From a marine gamma proteobacterium HTCC2089 (GTDB taxonomy: Bacteria > Pseudomonadota > Gammaproteobacteria > Pseudomonadales > Azotimanducaceae), in contig CAJJDH010000016.1 in the NCBI GenBank assembly GCA_905182905.1, forward strand, positions 1 to 42,416: a stretch of DNA of 42,416 bases, read 5' to 3'. The translations under genes were made by a program, and so were the position numbers. How positions within the stretch are numbered: position 1 is the first letter of the stretch; each line of letters begins with the position of its first letter. The notes beneath the pieces are model-generated. The model did not search any database. It saw only the letters and a program-made list of their open reading frames with translations, and was not told the DNA's origin. Positions 9,580 to 17,418 of this stretch are shown here, piece by piece.

Positions 9580-10461
9580 TTACACTTCCATAGGTTTGAG
9601 CAACTTAGGCCATTGCTCCATTGTGCTCTCTATAGCTTCGCCAATAGCTTCAACGGTCCAAGGTGCGTCCATAGCATCCTTCTCAGCGAGCACCTGAGAC
9701 TGCCAAGACAGCAACGAGGTGCGATTACCGGTTACGCAAAACTGGCGGCCTGTGACCTTCGCCGCATCGTCAGTACACAACCACGCTATCGTTGGCGCAA
9801 CTTTTTCTGGAGCCATACGATCAGCCAACTCTGGAGTATCGGGCATTAAATCTTCTGTCATGCGCGACAGCGCCGCAGGTGCAAGTACGTTGACGGTGAT
9901 ACCATACTTCATACCTTCAAGCGCCAAAACTCGCATAAAGCCAGCAACACCGGCTTTTGCTGCTCCGTAATTCGCCTGACCAAAGTTGCCAATTAAACCA
10001 GAGGTAGAACTGGTCATAATGATACGACCACCTTCGCCCTGTGACATCATTTGCTGCCACGCGTGTTTCGTTGCCAGATAGCTGCCGCGCAAATGTACAT
10101 CGATAACGGCATCCCACTCGGCATCGGTCATGTTCTTGAATGAGCGATCGCGCAAAATGCCAGCATTGTTAATGAGAATGTCTAAGCGACCAAAATTATC
10201 TACCGCGGACTTCACCATAGACTCAGCTGCGCCATCGTCGGTCACAGAGCCATAGTTTGCGGCGGCTTGCCCCCCTGCGGCCTTGATTTCTTCTACTACC
10301 GTGTCTGCCATTGAACTGCCGCTGCCGGTTCCATCTCTTGACCCACCAAGGTCGTTGACTATTACCGACGCGCCTTCATGAGCGAGCAACATTGCGTGAG
10401 CGCGACCAAGTCCGCCGCCAGCACCGGTCACAATCGCTACTTTGCCTGTTAATTTACCCAT
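9580..10461 (-). CDS. Short-chain dehydrogenase, MFE-2 (3R)-hydroxyacyl-CoA dehydrogenase type
   Basis: A 293-residue NAD(P)-dependent SDR oxidoreductase. The Rossmann motif TGAGGGLG (about 12-19), NNAG, and the Ser-Tyr-Lys catalytic set (SSTSGLIGNFGQANYGAAK) are intact. The early motif ASVIVNDLGG and the following Gly/Ser-rich insert are typical of the dehydrogenase part of peroxisomal multifunctional enzyme type 2 and its bacterial relatives, which oxidise 3-hydroxyacyl-CoA. It follows an acyl-CoA dehydrogenase by 58 bases, fitting two steps of beta-oxidation of a branched or ring-derived acyl-CoA. The strong GAGGAA ribosome binding site supports the ATG used. Substrate is unknown. Confidence 0.88.
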   Translation of the reverse strand: MGKLTGKVAIVTGAGGGLGRAHAMLLAHEGASVIVNDLGGSRDGTGSGSSMADTVVEEIKAAGGQAAANYGSVTDDGAAESMVKSAVDNFGRLDILINNAGILRDRSFKNMTDAEWDAVIDVHLRGSYLATKHAWQQMMSQGEGGRIIMTSSTSGLIGNFGQANYGAAKAGVAGFMRVLALEGMKYGITVNVLAPAALSRMTEDLMPDTPELADRMAPEKVAPTIAWLCTDDAAKVTGRQFCVTGNRTSLLSWQSQVLAEKDAMDAPWTVEAIGEAIESTMEQWPKLLKPMEV

Positions 10462-10519
10462 CAGTTGTTCCTCTCTTTTGTTTGTATTGATTAGTTTTTG
10501 CGTAGCCGTGAAATATACA

Positions 10520-11701
10520 TCAATAGGAGCGGGGCATATCTAAAACATGCTCGGCCACGTAACTTAGAATCAAATTCGTAGAAATAGGCGCAATTTGATA
10601 AAGGCGTGTTTCACGAAATTTGCGTTCGATATGGTATTCCTTAGCAAAAGCGAAGCCCCCGTGTGTTTGCATACACACATCTCCAGCAGCCCAAGATGCT
10701 TCAGAACCAAGCATTTTTGCCATATTCGCTTCAGCTCCGCAGGGTAAGCCTTGATCAAACATTTGCGCTGCTTTGTCTACCATTAGCCCAGCCGCTTCAA
10801 CTTGAGTGTAGGCTCTGGCGATGGGAAATTGCACGCCCTGATTAGCGCCAATAGGTCTATTGAAAACCTCTCTTTGGGACGCATAAGCCGAGGCTTTGTC
10901 AATAAAGTAACGACCGTCGCCAACACACTCGGCACCTATGAGAATTCTCTCTGCATTCATACCATCCAGTATGACTTGAAAGCCCCTACCTTCTTCCCCA
11001 AGCAAACTGTCAACGGGCACTTCTAAATCATCAAAGAACAGTTCACAGGAATGATGATTGATCATAGATTCGATAGGGCGGATGTCTAGACCATTGTTCT
11101 TAGCTGTTTTTACATCGAGCAAAAACGTCGATAGACCCTGAGTTTTTTTCTCAACTTTATCTCTGTCAGTAGTGCGCGCCAACAAGACCATTAAGTCAGA
11201 GTGCTCAATGCGACTAATCCAGACCTTCTGACCATTTATAACGTACTTATCACCAACCCTGCGAGCCGTAGTTTTCAGGCTTGTAGTATCGCTTCCCGTA
11301 GTAGGTTCGGTGACGCCAAAACTCTGTAAACGTAATTCACCTTTGGCAATTTTGGGTAAATAAAACTGCTTTTGTTCAACGCTGCCATGACGCAAAACCG
11401 AACCCATAACGTACATCTGCGCGTGACAAACGCCAGCGTGTGCGCCTGAGCGACAAATTTCTTCCATGACGACTGATGCTTCAGCAATACCCAAACCAGA
11501 ACCGCCATATTCTTCAGGGATAAGCACACCAAGAAAGCCAGAGGCAGTAAGTTCAGCCACAAAGTCAGAGGGATAGTCAGAGTTGCGGTCCATGTTGAGC
11601 CAATAGTCTTCACCGTACTTAGCGCAGAGTTGCCGCACCGCAAGTCTAATGTGCTCTATATCGGCTTGCTTAGCACTGCTTGTTTTTTCTTGTTCAGCCA
11701 T
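10520..11701 (-). CDS. Acyl-CoA dehydrogenase
   Basis: A 393-residue FAD flavoprotein that introduces a double bond in an acyl-CoA thioester. Motifs FGVTEPTTGSDTTSL (about 128-142), INGQKVWISR and MQTHGGFAFAKEYHIER are typical. The C-terminal position where many family members carry the catalytic Glu (YEGT) reads IAPIST, with no Glu; instead Glu251 sits in GMNAERILIG, the alternative base position known from isovaleryl- and long-chain acyl-CoA dehydrogenases. This suggests a branched or bulky substrate. First gene of a two-gene operon with the SDR; a clear AGGAG precedes the ATG. Substrate specificity is inferred only. Confidence 0.93.
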   Translation of the reverse strand: MAEQEKTSSAKQADIEHIRLAVRQLCAKYGEDYWLNMDRNSDYPSDFVAELTASGFLGVLIPEEYGGSGLGIAEASVVMEEICRSGAHAGVCHAQMYVMGSVLRHGSVEQKQFYLPKIAKGELRLQSFGVTEPTTGSDTTSLKTTARRVGDKYVINGQKVWISRIEHSDLMVLLARTTDRDKVEKKTQGLSTFLLDVKTAKNNGLDIRPIESMINHHSCELFFDDLEVPVDSLLGEEGRGFQVILDGMNAERILIGAECVGDGRYFIDKASAYASQREVFNRPIGANQGVQFPIARAYTQVEAAGLMVDKAAQMFDQGLPCGAEANMAKMLGSEASWAAGDVCMQTHGGFAFAKEYHIERKFRETRLYQIAPISTNLILSYVAEHVLDMPRSY

Positions 11702-11945
11702 AACCGCTCACTCCTAACCAGACTTTTTAATTGGTTTTATTGTTTCGATTCCGCTAGGTGTCCGTCCGCCGCAAATAAAAATAGCTGCCAATCATACTGC
11801 GACAAACTAATGACCCTGTCCATATTGACGAATGCACCGATGGGGTTGCCGCGTAAACTTACCGGTGAGCGATTAACAGTTGACCGTCTTGGCCTCAAAT
11901 GGGAACCTAAAGGGGTTACTTAGAGAGTCTTTTTTGGGGAGTTTT

Positions 11946-12782
11946 ATGCGAATTTTTAACGTCTTAGCGATTTCGACTTTGCTATTATCAGGCAGTGGCT
12001 ATGCTGGCGAATATAAGGCGCCGCGCGGACCTGACGGTGTGCACCCAGACCTCAATGGTCTATGGCAAGCACTAGGTAGTGCTCATTACGATATCGAAAT
12101 GCACACTGCTAGCCATTCATTACAACTACGCGAAGGGCCTCATGGCCCGTTGCCTGCTGTTAAAACTCTTTACCTTGGAGCAGTTGGTGCAGTGCCACCC
12201 GGGGTTGGCATTGTAGAAGGGGGTAAAATTCCCTATCTACCTGAGGCGTTAGCCAAGAAAAACGAAAATAAGGCAAATTGGATCGACAGAGATCCTGAGG
12301 TGAAGTGCTACTTACCTGGTATTCCGCGAGCAACCTATATGCCGCAGCCTTTCCAAATTTTCCAAAGCGCGGATTCGGTTTTTATGGCCTATCAGTATGC
12401 GGGTGCTGTGCGAGAAGTTTACATGGATGACCCCGGCGAAGCACCAGTAGACAGCTGGATGGGATGGTCGTCAGGTAAGTGGGAGGGCGATACCCTAGTG
12501 GTAGAAGTTACGGGACAATATGATTCAACATGGTTTGACCGTGCGGGTAATCACCACAGTGATCAAATGAAGGTCACAGAACGCTATACACCAATGAGCC
12601 CTTATCACCTAATGTACGAGGCTACCATTGAAGATCCACTTACATTTAGCGAGCCGTGGACAATTAAGTTACCGCTTTATCGTCGCATGGAAGAAAACGC
12701 TCAAATGATGGAATTTCGCTGTGTTGAGTTCGTTGAAGAGCTAATGTTCGGTGAATGGCGACGAGAGCCTTTAGAGCGTTAA
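11946..12782 (+). CDS. Exported protein of unknown function (WEGDTLVV family)
   Basis: Starts at the ATG preceded by GGGGAG rather than at the upstream in-frame ATG at 11880, because this start gives a proper signal peptide (MRIFNVLAISTLLLSGSGYA) and a 278-residue protein. The mature part begins with GVHPDLNGLWQ and later has WMGWSSGKWEGDTLVVEV, then ERYTP and IEDPLTFSEPW. The same blocks, in the same order, appear in the next gene, so the two are distant paralogues. Such proteins occur in multiple copies in some Acidobacteria and Gammaproteobacteria without known activity. Lies divergent from the acyl-CoA dehydrogenase. Function not known. Confidence 0.8.
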   Translation: MRIFNVLAISTLLLSGSGYAGEYKAPRGPDGVHPDLNGLWQALGSAHYDIEMHTASHSLQLREGPHGPLPAVKTLYLGAVGAVPPGVGIVEGGKIPYLPEALAKKNENKANWIDRDPEVKCYLPGIPRATYMPQPFQIFQSADSVFMAYQYAGAVREVYMDDPGEAPVDSWMGWSSGKWEGDTLVVEVTGQYDSTWFDRAGNHHSDQMKVTERYTPMSPYHLMYEATIEDPLTFSEPWTIKLPLYRRMEENAQMMEFRCVEFVEELMFGEWRREPLER

Positions 12783-12867
12783 GGCAATAGCTAATACAGT
12801 GAATAAAAGGTTAGGTAATCGCGTAACGAGAACCTAGCCGCAAAAATAAACAGCGCCTGCCGAAGCG

Positions 12868-12889
12868 AAAAAGCATAGAAAAAGCATAG
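12868..12889. repeat. Two tandem copies of an 11-base repeat
   Basis: The unit AAAAAGCATAG occurs twice without a gap between the first two secreted-protein genes. A hairpin-capable pair GGTTAGGT and ACCTAGCC lies just upstream around 12808-12838. No T-tract follows, so this is not a convincing terminator. Confidence 0.6.
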
Positions 12890-12950
12890 AAAAACGAAAA
12901 GAAACAACAGTATTCGAGGCAAGTAATCTCATATTTGAAATAGGTATCGT

Positions 12951-14042
12951 ATGTACAATTTGTATAGACCTGTGCTCATTCTCTTTGCGCTAAGCAGTGT
13001 ACTAAGCAGTGCGCACATAGCTCTAGCAGACACCGAGGCTTCAACGTCAGTTCCGGATCTCAATGGCACTTATGATGTTGCCACGTTGACTCCCCTAGAA
13101 CGCCCGAGAGCTTTTGGCAATAAACTCTACTTAAGTCGTGACGAGGCAGAAAAAATTCGCCTCGCTGACGTAGCGCGTAAAGCCGAGACCAACGAGTTAA
13201 GCGACCCTAACCGGGAAGCGCCGCCAGCCGGTGGCGATGGCTCTCCCGGCGCTGCGGGTAACGTTGGCGGTTATAATGCATTTTGGATTGATAACGGCAA
13301 TAACTCATTTAGCGTAGACGGCAAATTTAGAACTTCAATTCTAACTGTACCAACCAATGGACGTCGTCCCGGCCTAACTCCTGCAGGACAAAAAGCTAGA
13401 GCTGAGCGAATTAGGAACTTTCGGCCAAACCAAGGTTCTGCATGGTGGGTTAAAGAAGGTGGTCAAGGACCCTACGACAACATGGAACTGCGCCCGTTGG
13501 CCGAAAGGTGCATTTTAGGTTTTGGCCCTGTCGCAGGCCCACCGATGTTTCCCGCTCTGTACAATAACGTTAAGCGTATTGTGCAAACTGATGAGCACGT
13601 GATGATTTTGGTGGAAATGGTTCATGATGCAAGGGTAATCAGACTAAATTCGGAGCATAGACCTAGCCATATTAAAACTTGGATGGGTGACTCAATAGGG
13701 CGCTGGGAAGGGGCTACATTAGTGGTCGATACCACTAACTTTATGGCCAAACCAGCATTGTATGGTGCTACTGAGAACCTGCATGTCGTTGAAAAATTCC
13801 GTAAAAACCAAGACGGCAGTCTCAACTATAGCTTTATGGTAGACGACCCAACGGTTTGGCAAACGCCCTGGGGCGGCGACTATCCATGGCCTAGAACAAA
13901 TGACAAAGTATTTGAATACGCCTGCCATGAAGGCAACTATGCGTTAGGCAATATTATGCGCGGCGCACGCTTGCTAGAGCGCGAAGCCCTAAATGCGGAA
14001 GAAAACGCAGGAGATAGTGCAGGCGGCGGCGGGGCCAGATAA
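12951..14042 (+). CDS. Exported protein of unknown function, paralogue of the upstream gene
   Basis: A 363-residue protein with a signal peptide (about 1-26, ending near HIALA). The mature protein opens with VPDLNGTYDVATLTPLERP, a block I recognise from expanded acidobacterial families of unknown function, then a Pro/Gly-rich stretch (about 85-110). The C-terminal half repeats the pattern of the previous gene: TWMGDSIGRWEGATLVVDT, VVEKFRK and MVDDPTVWQTPW, ending with ACHEGNYAL. Two cysteines (in ERCILGFG and YACHEG) may form a disulfide. Same strand as its neighbours, with gaps of 168 and 185 bases. No catalytic signature is evident. Confidence 0.82.
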   Translation: MYNLYRPVLILFALSSVLSSAHIALADTEASTSVPDLNGTYDVATLTPLERPRAFGNKLYLSRDEAEKIRLADVARKAETNELSDPNREAPPAGGDGSPGAAGNVGGYNAFWIDNGNNSFSVDGKFRTSILTVPTNGRRPGLTPAGQKARAERIRNFRPNQGSAWWVKEGGQGPYDNMELRPLAERCILGFGPVAGPPMFPALYNNVKRIVQTDEHVMILVEMVHDARVIRLNSEHRPSHIKTWMGDSIGRWEGATLVVDTTNFMAKPALYGATENLHVVEKFRKNQDGSLNYSFMVDDPTVWQTPWGGDYPWPRTNDKVFEYACHEGNYALGNIMRGARLLEREALNAEENAGDSAGGGGAR

Positions 14043-14132
14043 AATCCCCGAATTGAGGCGGAGGCGTTTGGCATTAAATACGGCCAACGGTAATACTATT
14101 TGAACTCCAGCCGTAACACTTATACATTCGAC

Positions 14133-14158
14133 GCTTGAGAGGTTAATTGACCTCAAGC
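14133..14158 (+). other. Intergenic hairpin
   Basis: GCTTGAGAGGT and ACCTCAAGC can form a 9-pair stem with a two-base bulge and a 6-base loop. No U-rich tail follows, so it may be an RNA processing or attenuation structure, or chance. Confidence 0.35.
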
Positions 14159-14227
14159 ACCAAATTTTCAAGTTGCTCGGAATTTCGACCGGCCACTTAA
14201 ACTAGGAAAGAGGAAGAGAGCTATATC

Positions 14228-14665
14228 ATGAAGATCAATCGTTTACTCGGAGCAGTCGTCACACTAGCCGGTGGAGCCTTGCTACTTGGCGCAATTCAAG
14301 CCGGCGCTCACCACGCTTTCGGCGCAGAATTTGATCCAAATAGACCACTAATCCTAAGAGGTCCAGTAGTTAAAGTTGAGTGGGTTAACCCTCATGCTTG
14401 GATTCATATGGAACACACTACCGAAGCGGGCGATAAAGAAGTCTGGATGGTGGAGGGCGGGACACCAAATACACTCCTGCGCCGAGGCTTAAACAAGCGC
14501 TCGTTGGTGCCAGGCACGTTTATTGTAGTCGACGGCTATCAGTCCAAAGACCGTTCCAAGAGAGCAAATGGTCGCGATGTTACTTTGGCGGATGGACGTA
14601 AAGTCTTTATGGGATCATCCGGTACTGGAGCACCACGAGACGGCAGAGACGCTAGCGAACGCTAA
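14228..14665 (+). CDS. DUF6152 family exported protein
   Basis: A 145-residue protein with an N-terminal signal sequence (about 1-27) cut before HHAFGAEFD. The motifs HHAFGAEFDPNRPL, GPVVKVEWVNPHAWIH and LRRGLNKRSLVPGT are diagnostic of the DUF6152 family, small periplasmic proteins predicted to adopt an OB-like beta fold. The histidines around HH and NPHAWIH could bind metal; that is a guess. Members commonly sit next to the larger WEGDTLVV-type proteins, as here, which suggests shared function. Good Shine-Dalgarno GAGGAAGAGAG upstream. Ends 80 bases before a strong terminator. Biochemical role unknown. Confidence 0.88.
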   Translation: MKINRLLGAVVTLAGGALLLGAIQAGAHHAFGAEFDPNRPLILRGPVVKVEWVNPHAWIHMEHTTEAGDKEVWMVEGGTPNTLLRRGLNKRSLVPGTFIVVDGYQSKDRSKRANGRDVTLADGRKVFMGSSGTGAPRDGRDASER

Positions 14666-14701
14666 ACTGCCCATGCGTGATGCAGTGAAGTAACCAACTA
14701 G

Positions 14702-14730
14702 TAGTCTGCTGATAGTCTGCTAGCAGTCTA
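14702..14730. repeat. Short direct and inverted repeat
   Basis: TAGTCTGCT occurs at 14702 and 14713, and its near-inverse AGCAGTCTA at 14722, so the second and third copies form a near-perfect palindrome. It lies just before the terminator. Confidence 0.6.
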
Positions 14731-14744
14731 CCAATAGAAAGAAG

Positions 14745-14767
14745 GCCGAGTTTATCTCGGCTTTTTT
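14745..14767 (+). terminator. Rho-independent terminator, probably bidirectional
   Basis: GCCGAG, loop TTTAT, CTCGGC, then six T. The reverse strand has the same stem followed by CTTCTTTCT, so it may also stop transcription of the convergent MFS gene ending at 14822. Confidence 0.88.
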
Positions 14768-14821
14768 CTGCCGCTGTTTTATCGATGGGCAAATGAAAAT
14801 GGCTTAAACTAGGCAAAAGAA

Positions 14822-16102
14822 TTAAATGTCTAATGCACCTTCCTTTTTCATGGATTGATATAGGCGATTAAACCCCCAACCCGCAAGGCCGCTGACTGCT
14901 GCAGCCAGCGCAAAAATCCAAGCCCCTATACCACTCCACTCGATACCACTCCAACCGCTGTACAAAAATATGCCGATGAATGGCGCAATCGCACCGCGTA
15001 GACCGGTAAGGGTTACATGTACGCCCATGTATTGAGCCAACTGGTTTGCCGGGGCAAAGTCATTGTGGCCCAATTGCCAAGCAAGGGTGCCGCCGCCTCG
15101 GGTGATGCCCATGATAAATCGACCCACATAAAGCCAAGTGATAGAGCCCAGCATAGCACCCACAAAGGTTAGGAGCTGTGCAATTACCCACAGCACACTT
15201 TGCCGCGCGCGAAACTGCGCGACATGCACACGATCTAAATAAACTGCCCATAGCGGCAGTGAGACAAGGCTCATAACCATGGGAACTACCATGACCAGCA
15301 TTAGCGACGTTGTATAAGACGCCTGCATTTCTCGGGTGATCAAGAAAATCAAAGGGGCTTCCATCAACATGTTGCCGAATCCTGCCCCAAACATTGAGAG
15401 TTGGTAGCGGGCAAAACGCTTGTCTTTACGCAAAATCTCCATGAAGCCGAGCTTTTTTTCACCCTCTACATGTCGTTGTTTTTCTGCAATCAACTGCTCA
15501 GCTTCGCCCTGTACTTTGACCTTGCTGAAAAATCCGATTCCAACAATACCTAGTAGGGCCCCGCACCCATACAAAAGTCCCAAGCTGCTAGGAAATGCAT
15601 CCAGAAATGGGCCTATTACGGATGAAATTGCCACAGTGACTAAGCTGTTAATCATCTGAATTTGACTGGTTGCTTTGGCTCGATTGTGCCGAGCGTAGTT
15701 AAGGCTCCAGACAACGCTACGCAAGGTGGTTAGTCCTGCCACACATATCCTCGAAAAGATCATGCTGCTGACCAATATAAACGCGCCCATTTCATTGATC
15801 GGCGAAACAGCTACTGCCAAGATACATAGCATTACGACAATTTGAATAACTGTCATGCTCGGAACTTTGCGCCTGCCAGAAGCTAATTTGCTCCAAAGTA
15901 AACTAGATAAATTGGCAAACATTGGCGCTGCGCTAATCAGTGCTAACGTAAACGGCTCTACATCGTAAACTTTTGCGGCAATCACACCCACAACGCCGCC
16001 TTCAAGCAAAACTAAAGCGCCTGGAAGGGTGAATTCGCTGAGCTTCTCGTAAGTAAAACTGCGTTGTATTTCAGGGCCTAAATCTAGCCGTCGCCGACTC
16101 AA
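14822..16102 (-). CDS. MFS transporter
   Basis: A 426-residue integral membrane protein with about 12 hydrophobic helices in two halves, separated by a charged cytoplasmic loop (about 195-220, rich in Lys and Glu). This is the size and layout of a major facilitator permease. It begins 22 bases after the D-2-hydroxyacid dehydrogenase stops and is on the same strand, so the two are probably one operon; uptake or export of a hydroxy acid or related metabolite is possible but not shown. The N-terminus (MSRRRLDLGPEIQRSF) has no signal peptide. Substrate unknown. Confidence 0.82.
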   Translation of the reverse strand: MSRRRLDLGPEIQRSFTYEKLSEFTLPGALVLLEGGVVGVIAAKVYDVEPFTLALISAAPMFANLSSLLWSKLASGRRKVPSMTVIQIVVMLCILAVAVSPINEMGAFILVSSMIFSRICVAGLTTLRSVVWSLNYARHNRAKATSQIQMINSLVTVAISSVIGPFLDAFPSSLGLLYGCGALLGIVGIGFFSKVKVQGEAEQLIAEKQRHVEGEKKLGFMEILRKDKRFARYQLSMFGAGFGNMLMEAPLIFLITREMQASYTTSLMLVMVVPMVMSLVSLPLWAVYLDRVHVAQFRARQSVLWVIAQLLTFVGAMLGSITWLYVGRFIMGITRGGGTLAWQLGHNDFAPANQLAQYMGVHVTLTGLRGAIAPFIGIFLYSGWSGIEWSGIGAWIFALAAAVSGLAGWGFNRLYQSMKKEGALDI

Positions 16103-16124
16103 GAAAACCCAACTATGGACGTAT

Positions 16125-17174
16125 TCAACGGTTAGGACCCCTGTTCATTGGGTAAGGTTGCCAGCGTTGCAGATCTACTTTAGGTAGAACCGTTGGATTA
16201 ACGCAACTCATCGGCCACCGACCACGCAGTACCAGAGCCACTTCGCGACCTACACGCCGCCTAGTTTCGGGCCGCATACGTGTGGTCGCAGATGCAACAT
16301 GAGGGCTGAGCAGAACGTTTTCCATATTTAGTAAAGGGTTATCTAGAGCAGGGGGCTCTTGCTCCAAAACATCTAAGCCTGCGCCTGCGATGCTCTGGCT
16401 TTGCAAAGCCTCAATCAAGGCCTGCTCATCAATAATTGGACCGCGTGCTGTATTAATAATCATCGCTGTATCTTGCATCAATGAGAACTCGTGAGTGCTA
16501 AAACTGTGATGTGTTTCCTCATTGTGGGGAGCATGGACAGAAACATAGTCCGAGCGCGAAAGTAACTCTTCAAAACTCACCGGCTCTACACCATCTTCGG
16601 AGACTATCAATTCACTCACGTACGGGTCGTATGCAATGACGTGCATACCAAATGCCTTGGCGCGCCTAGCTGTGCATCGAGCGACATTACCATAAGCAAA
16701 TAGACCTAATGTTTGGCCCATTAGGCGAGGGGTATGGTTCAACAAGGGTCGCCCAGACCACCACTGATCATTTGCGCTCATACGGTCCATAGTCTTCATA
16801 CGCCTCGCACTCGCTAGCAATAGCATCATTGCGTGATCGGCGACTTCTTCAATAAATACATCGGGTACGTTGGTCACCACTATTCCTGCTGCAGTGGCTG
16901 CCTCTATATCCACCATATCTACCCCAACACTACCCACGCCTATGACTACGCAATTCTCTAGTTGGTTAATCAACTCTGCGTCAATACGAAAGCCCCAAGA
17001 AGTAATAATTGCATCCATTTTTCGTACGCCTTGAGCAAACTCTTCAGGGCTATCTGCGGCAACTTCAATAATGTCAGCAATAGGGGCTAAGGCTTCCAAT
17101 TCCAGAGAGTAACGAATTGCTACTGCCTCTGGGTTGGCCTGCCGCGGTAACTGGATGCCGATTTGCTTTTTCAT
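16125..17174 (-). CDS. D-isomer-specific 2-hydroxyacid dehydrogenase
   Basis: A 349-residue NAD-dependent oxidoreductase interconverting a 2-hydroxy acid and a 2-keto acid. The catalytic triad is present: Arg244 in IINTARGPI, Glu273 in EQEPP and His292 in LSPHVAS. The Rossmann dinucleotide motif is unusual: where most members have GxGxxG or GxGxxA, this one reads AYGNVA (160-165), with the first glycine replaced by Ala. The preceding VGVGSVGVDMVD block is typical of the family. It is the first gene of a likely operon with an MFS transporter. Candidate substrates (glyoxylate, hydroxypyruvate, phosphoglycerate-like acids) cannot be distinguished. Confidence 0.9.
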   Translation of the reverse strand: MKKQIGIQLPRQANPEAVAIRYSLELEALAPIADIIEVAADSPEEFAQGVRKMDAIITSWGFRIDAELINQLENCVVIGVGSVGVDMVDIEAATAAGIVVTNVPDVFIEEVADHAMMLLLASARRMKTMDRMSANDQWWSGRPLLNHTPRLMGQTLGLFAYGNVARCTARRAKAFGMHVIAYDPYVSELIVSEDGVEPVSFEELLSRSDYVSVHAPHNEETHHSFSTHEFSLMQDTAMIINTARGPIIDEQALIEALQSQSIAGAGLDVLEQEPPALDNPLLNMENVLLSPHVASATTRMRPETRRRVGREVALVLRGRWPMSCVNPTVLPKVDLQRWQPYPMNRGPNR

Positions 17175-17341
17175 ATCACTCCCTCACTGAGCTGCATTGA
17201 ACGAAAAATACCAGCGTGGCAAAGCAAGCTGGGCGCTATCGACCTATGCCTGATGCAATCAATAGCTGTGTTCGTAGATTAACAGTACGTTGTTTTCTAT
17301 TACTAGGTGCAATAGGCCAAGCACAAATGAACCACGGCAAT

Positions 17342-17366
17342 ATACTCAGTGCTAGTTGTTGAGTAT
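17342..17366. promoter_or_regulatory. Inverted repeat in divergent intergenic region
   Basis: ATACTCA and TGAGTAT form a 7-base inverted repeat with an 11-base spacer, between the divergently transcribed hydroxyacid dehydrogenase and rmuC genes. It could be an operator; no regulator is identified. Confidence 0.3.
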
Positions 17367-17418
17367 TACTGGTAACCTTAGATTGGATAATCGAATTGCA
17401 TGAAAAGAGGGCTCCGAC

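Noticed and set aside
9376-9849. Plus-strand open frame of 157 codons before and inside the SDR gene
   Set aside because: It runs antisense across a clear terminator and the conserved SDR C-terminus; its product resembles no protein.
11275-11643. 122-codon frame inside the acyl-CoA dehydrogenase gene
   Set aside because: Same strand but another frame, fully covered by a conserved gene; no motif or ribosome site.
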